DNA from: Whitmania pigra
Lineage: Eukaryota > Annelida > Clitellata > Hirudinida > Haemopidae
NCBI GenBank assembly: GCA_021613335.1
Contig: JAJTWR010000314.1
Location: 1,965,001-2,029,000 of the forward strand
Length of the DNA: 64,000 nucleotides
Reading direction: 5' to 3'
The translations under genes and the position numbers were made by a program. How positions within the stretch are numbered: position 1 is the stretch's first letter; the number at the start of each line of letters is the position of its first letter. This document shows positions 58,783 to 64,000 of the stretch, in pieces. The notes below the pieces were generated by a model. The model saw nothing but the letters and a program-made list of their open reading frames with translations. It made no database searches and had not been told where the DNA came from.

Positions 58783-61700
58783 ATGGAGCATATCGGAAAC
58801 AAATTAAGTCACTTTTCTATTGGAAATAGTAATAAAAACGCAGAGGAAGATGGAAATGAGCAAATTGGAAGACATAAGTACAGGTTATCGCCGGAACAAA
58901 TGGTTTTTAGAGTTTAATCAATTACAAAATAATATTGTGAAATGTTTTAGTTGGTTTTTTGTTATGCAAAAACAATGTCATTAACAAGGCTAAAATATTT
59001 TACCTAGTAAAAAAACATTGCTATGACCTAACTTTTAATCGATAACGTTAAAAAGCAGACGTAACGTCTTGCTTAATTTGGCGACTTCTCAGAGTGTTTT
59101 CAAATAAAGTTTAAAATAATTCTTATTTTGGAAGACAAATCAATGATGTTTCGATTACTTAACTTAATCAAGGCTGAGCTTGCCAGCGCCCATGTACGAA
59201 AGAAATGATGTTAATGCCATTAGTATCCTCAAGCAATGCATAGGAAAGGTTATTAAAACTTTTTTTCTGATTAATAATGCACTAAGTAGATGTTATAATT
59301 AAAACTTTAAAAAATGTTTTAATTAAAACTTAAGAGAATTTTGGACTTATTCGTGTTAATTGTAATTTAATCGATTTTATTTAAATTTAATTTGTACATA
59401 AACGTAGTTGAATTAACACGTTGAACTTTGCATTTAAGCTACTTGACATTATCTGGAAAATACATTCATCCTTTAAAATAAATAAAAACCTTTTTTCTTA
59501 AAGGAGTTATCAAAAGTTACCATGCCTGTTTTACTGAATGAACCACTAAGTTTTCTACAAAGAATGGTGGAATACCTTGAATATTCTCAACTCCTGATAG
59601 ATGCCAGCAACTCCAGTGATCATGTAAACAGACTGGAAGTTGGTGTAACTTATTATTTTATGTTATGATTATTAGATATAATTTTTAATTATTAATTATT
59701 AGAATATTAGACATAAGATAGATAGATAGATGACTGGATAGATAATTAGGTCATGATTGATTTTCTTATAGAATTTATCAGATTATAATTAAATATAATT
59801 CAAATATCTGAACTTCTTCCTCATTTTTTTTGTTAAAACATTAAAGCGTAGTTAATTTTTTTTGAAAGTGATTCATTTGTTATGACCATGAATATCAGGA
59901 TTTGCTTTGTAATTAGTTGGTGACTGCTTTTGCTGTGTCTGCCACTTCTTCTAATTGGGAAAGAATTGGAAAGCCTTTCAATCCACTACTAGGAGAAACA
60001 TATGAACTGGATAGGTGAAGTGATCACCTTTGCTCTGATAATAACAATAATAACAAATAATTAATATGGTTAACAATCTGGAGTCTAAGTTTTGACACTA
60101 ATTGATGTAATAAATAAATAATACAAATGCCATGTTTAGACCAGATCTAGGCTTTAGAATTGTTTGTGAGCAAGTGAGTCACCATCCCCCTGTCAGTGCT
60201 TTTTATGGGGAGGGAGAGTACTACACCATCCATGGATCCATACAACCAAAAATGAAATTCTGGGGCAAGTCCATTGAAGTGACTCCTAAGGGGATGATAA
60301 CGTTGAACCTGAAAAAGTCAGTTGACACAAATTTAAAATTACTTTATTATGATCAGGAATTTAAATATATTTTTAAGCTAACTTTTGTTACATAAATGTC
60401 ATAATAATGTTTTCAATAACATGAAAGGCACGGTGAAACCTACACTTGGCACAATGTCAACTGCTCTGTCAACAATGTGCTTGTTGGAAAAATGTGGATT
60501 GAGCATGTTAGAACTTCTGATTCCATTTGTTCTCCTCTGCTGAAAATATTAACTCTAAAAATAGATATATCAAAATATAATGCATGTCCTCAGTGTAACA
60601 GACCTATAAGTGCATTCCTAGAAATTCTTGAATTTTTATGTTATGCTTTATCATGAAAAAATTGTGTTCGAAGTTGAGGCTCATAAATCTTTTGTACATT
60701 AGTCTAACAAATGTGACATTTAACATGAGAATTGCATATCGTTATTCAAAGTCAAAAGTACAGATTTACTATTATATATAGTCCATCATTAGTTAATTAT
60801 TCACAGTCTGGAACAATGGAAGTGATCAACACTACTACAAAATACAAGTGCACACTCCACTTCAAATCTGTGGACTTTCTGGGGAGAGATGCACACAAGA
60901 TAGAAGGACACATGTTTGACCCCAAGTAAGTTGCAATTGTTATATTTGGGAATAGCCTAAGGAAATTATTTATATAATTATGTAATAATTGGTTTTGGTA
61001 GTTCAAATTAATTGTCAGCCAATAAACAACCAAATGCTCATATTATCTAAATATCTTAAATTAAGAAATATAAAAAATCAAATGTCTAATTTTTACCAGA
61101 TTAAATTCAGTTAATTAAAAAACATTAAAATAGTTACTCCTACGCTTAAGCCATTTACAATCCTTTTGTTAATCATTTAAACAATTTTTAGTCAAAAGAA
61201 AGTGAGAACTTTCTATGGAAAGTGGCTGGAGGCACTTTACAGCTACGATGTTGCTGTGTATGATTCCTATAGCAAGACCATTAGGAGATGTCCCTCCCCA
61301 TTTGCCATGGTGAAGGTAGTCACGTGTTTCTTTTGGTTATGGTTACACTGCATTGTTACTAAATGGCAGATATAATGGCTTCCATTTGAATTACTTCTCA
61401 TTGCTGCTGGAGGTTATTATTTCACAATTTCATATTGTTGGTTTTATAGTCTCTTAAATGCTCTTTGAAGACACCATCTGAAGATGTACCTAGCAGAGGA
61501 TCATCGAGCAATTTGAACCTGATGAATCAAAAGATACTATGGGAGTCAAAACCTCGTCCGCCATCTTCAAGTCAGGTGACAATCTAATCTGCATATACAT
61601 AAATAATGTATGCATAAATAATAATACTAGCTTACATCTGCAACTAATAGGAATTTAGAATATCTAGTTTTACTAAATATTAATTTAACCCAATGAAATT

Positions 61701-62279
61701 AAATTAGCAGAGGTCTAAATTATGGAAACATCAGTTTGGAATTATTACTGCATTGGGTTTTGAATATCATTACTGAACGTGAAAACTTAATTGAATAGTT
61801 TACACCTACAACTTCCCCATTAATCACTTGCTAGTACTACAACTTCACCGAGTTTGCACTAAGTCTGAATGAACTGAGTTCAAGCATGTTGGACGTGCTA
61901 CCTCCGACAGACTCCAGGTTCCGACCAGACATAAGATGCTTGGAGGAAGGAGACATAGGTAAGCCCACGCAATATATGCTGTTCGCCCAGATGACCTAGC
62001 AAATTAATTGATCTTAAGATAAAGCCGCAATCGAGAAGACAAGAGTAGAAGAGAAGCAGAGATCAATGAAGAAAGAGAGGAAGCATCTCAAAGATGAATG
62101 GGAACCAAGGTTGAAGCTCAATAAACCCAAGCACCAACATTTTTGATTTATGCTCTCAATTGTAATGCTTTTGAAGGTGGTTCAAATTCATGAGGGACCC
62201 ACTCACTGGCGTCGAAGACTGGATCTACAGTGGGCATTACTGGGACAGACACTACGAAGACTGCAGAAACATATTTTGA
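58783..62279 (+). CDS. OSBPL2: Oxysterol-binding protein-related protein, ORP2-like
   Basis: Twelve exons: 58783-58883, 59173-59248, 59504-59638, 59917-60014, 60140-60316, 60428-60506, 60807-60925, 61192-61315, 61450-61575, 61835-61958, 62019-62109, 62177-62279; 450 residues. The lipid-binding (ORD) domain starts soon after the N-terminus ([12 protein letters not shown]) and shows [10 protein letters not shown], then [10 protein letters not shown] and the signature [12 protein letters not shown]. Further on are [14 protein letters not shown] and LWESKPRPP, a basic helix ([16 protein letters not shown]) and a closing WF...W tail. There is no PH domain, FFAT motif or ankyrin repeat, as in ORP2 (480 residues in human), which exchanges sterols and PI(4,5)P2 between membranes. 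The start is the first ATG in frame. Confidence 0.92.
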
Positions 62280-62500
62280 ACATTCCCAGAATATATTTTG
62301 ATGGTTTCTAAATACCGACACCCCAGATGCACATTTAATAGACTAGGAAGTTGTATTTGTCATAGACGGATAGAACTGCACGTGTTATGCGTTTCTCTAG
62401 ACTGATCAAAATCATGACAATAGAAATTGTGCCAAATTTTTTTATTCACATCAGACACATCACCAATCTGAGCCCAACAGTTACTGATTCTGCCAATCAT

Positions 62501-63337
62501 TTAGAAAAGCATCTTGTGTGGGTATTCTCCAGTCTTGATGGAAAAGTAGGTTGACAGGTAACCAATGAGGAACTTCTTGTCTGGGTGTGACCTGATGACC
62601 TTAAGGAGCTGTGTATCAACATCGATCTGATCGGCCTTCCTCTCAGCAGAGACTTCGTACTCCTGCAGAAAACAAATCAATTTCAATCTGCATACGAAAA
62701 AAAATACAACATTAAATTAACAAACCTCTTTCTTGTTGTCGAAGATCTCTCCTTCTGCATGCTTGGGCTTCTTGAGTACTTTCCTTTTGAAGTAATTGTC
62801 AGTCAACCTCTCAGGGATGTTCATTCCACTGATATCCAACTTGGTCTTGGTGGCAATGACGTAGATCTGATTGATACGTCTCAATGGGCATCCATTAACA
62901 TGGTATGGACCTGAAGACATCGAGCAAAGGTTACATACCGTGGCAATGCATTTGGTCACATAGTATAAATGACCTCACCAGTGACCAAAAGGAGACCTGA
63001 CTGGAGCTGCTTCAGGAACACAACTCTCTGCAAAATATCATATTTTAGCGACAAGTACACAGCTAACCAGCAGTCTAAGTGAACCTACCTTTCCCTTATG
63101 TCTTCCTGCAACAAGGATCAAGACTGTTCCTGGGGTGATGCTGGCCCTAATATTCCTCTTGTGCTGGGAAAAGGGTTTCTTGTGTGTCCTCAGCTTCCAT
63201 GCCTTCTCCTGTGTAGGATATGACTTGGGCTGTCTCCTGACGGCGACCATCCTGGTGCCACCATTTTTATCTCCGTTGATTGGCTTCTCAACGAACTTTT
63301 TGACCTGTTTCTTAGGCATGGCCTGTGTCTCAACCAT
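62501..63337 (-). CDS. RPL6: 60S ribosomal protein L6 (eL6)
   Basis: Exons 63337-63089, 63027-62979, 62910-62726 and 62662-62501; 214 residues. Family segments: [25 protein letters not shown] (KOW-type RNA-binding turn), [19 protein letters not shown] and [22 protein letters not shown] at the end. It is shorter than vertebrate L6 (288) because the long Lys-rich N-terminal extension is reduced. The ATG at 63337 lies two bases after an acceptor (TTTTCCAG), so the first exon is non-coding. Confidence 0.95.
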
Positions 63338-63552
63338 TTCTGGAAAACAACACAAATGTAAATCACCTTATGTAGGTCCAACGCTGGTAAAGAAAGTCCG
63401 ATGTGGCGACATGCGCAGACTAAACAAATGCAATTTTTGGAGTAAATATGTTAACGGCTTCAAAATAGTACCGCGTGTAACTACAATTGAAGAACTCTGA
63501 CCGATGAACGTATATTTAATGAAATCACAAACGAAGATCAAACGTCCATTAC

Positions 63553-63574
63553 CTATAGTCGACCGGAAAGGAAA
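63553..63574 (-). promoter_or_regulatory. RPL6 non-coding first exon with 5' TOP-like start
   Basis: On the minus strand CCTTTCCGGTCGACTATAG is followed by the donor GTAATGG. The pyrimidine run at its start fits a 5' terminal oligopyrimidine (TOP) tract, which places ribosomal-protein mRNAs under mTOR control. The intron would run from 63552 to the acceptor just before the RPL6 ATG. Exact transcription start is inferred. Confidence 0.6.
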
Positions 63575-64000
63575 TGGGAAGAACACCAACAAACAATGTA
63601 ATGAAATTGAAATAAGTACCGTGAATTATTAAAAAAAATTTAACTGCAATAAATATTTAAATGGTAACAATATTTTATTATAAAATTATTTAGATACTGT
63701 AACTGCAAAAATTTACGTAAATATATAAATCGATGTGGCACTTGTTAATTAAACATTGCAATATTTGGGCAAAATGTTTTTTTGAATAAAAAATATTTTT
63801 TTCATAATTTTACCAGCAAATGTTATCTCTTTTCTTGAACATTTTCGAGGCGACCAATTCTTATGAATAGGCTATGGGAATTGCCATTATGGGACACATG
63901 AATAATGACGCATTATAACAAATGCGATTGGCCCTACCTTTCAGAATACTGAAACAATATTGAGTCACAAGCGTCGTCGTAGTACGAATTTTGCTCCGTT
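63575..64000. other. Upstream of RPL6, no gene seen
   Basis: AT-rich sequence that should include the RPL6 promoter. No further exon is supported up to the window end. Confidence 0.4.

Noticed and set aside
63368..63592. Minus-strand 74-residue frame upstream of RPL6
   Set aside because: It spans the non-coding first exon and first intron of RPL6; no coding features.

Overview
This is a eukaryotic, animal nuclear window. Genes are split by many short GT-AG introns, the DNA is AT-rich, and trinucleotide microsatellites (ATT, ATG/CAT, TAC) are very common. The gene set is metazoan: phosphorylase kinase gamma, filamin, selenoprotein H, DDX51-type helicase, ORP2-type lipid-binding protein, RPL6 and peripherin/RDS-type tetraspanins. 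An invertebrate, perhaps a lophotrochozoan such as an annelid, fits the look of the window, but the species assignment is a guess.

Layout, left to right. 1-5.6 kb: microsatellites, a Ser-rich low-complexity reading frame, a tRNA-derived SINE, and a two-exon gene for a small single-pass membrane protein. 6.0-6.9 kb (minus): a selenoprotein H gene. Its redox motif Cys-Lys-Ser-Sec is made by an exon junction plus an in-frame TGA, and a SECIS-like hairpin lies in its 3' UTR. It is divergent from 7.3-11.0 kb (plus), phosphorylase kinase gamma. 11.6-14.2 kb (plus): a very divergent eRF1-superfamily protein with no visible GGQ motif. 14.3-34.1 kb: a dynamic region. It holds a duplicated scrap of the kinase gene and a tandem duplication of a module made of an LRR-like gene and a small downstream gene. 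One copy of the module carries a hAT-type transposon with an exact 8-bp target duplication. The other copy carries a hAT remnant in an intron and is split by two nearly identical head-to-tail R2-superclade (restriction-like endonuclease) retrotransposons sitting in a GTA-type microsatellite. 34.6-35.1 kb: a long ATG microsatellite. 36.1-43.2 kb (plus): a 16-exon filamin-repeat gene with no actin-binding domain visible upstream. 44.5-45.8 kb (plus): an unrecognised secreted, probably GPI-anchored glycoprotein. 46.6-50.1 kb (plus): DDX51/Dbp6-type helicase. 50.3-58.4 kb (minus): five tandem peripherin-like tetraspanins. 58.8-62.3 kb (plus): ORP2-like oxysterol-binding protein. 62.5-63.6 kb (minus): RPL6 with a short non-coding first exon that looks like a 5' TOP.

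There is no operon logic here. The biologically most distinctive points are the selenoprotein read through a stop codon, the GGQ-less release-factor relative, the microsatellite-nested tandem retrotransposon pair, the hAT insertion dated by a paralogous empty site, and the tetraspanin array. Exon borders below were chosen by hand from GT/AG sites, reading-frame continuity and family alignment; coding lengths given are sums of those exons.
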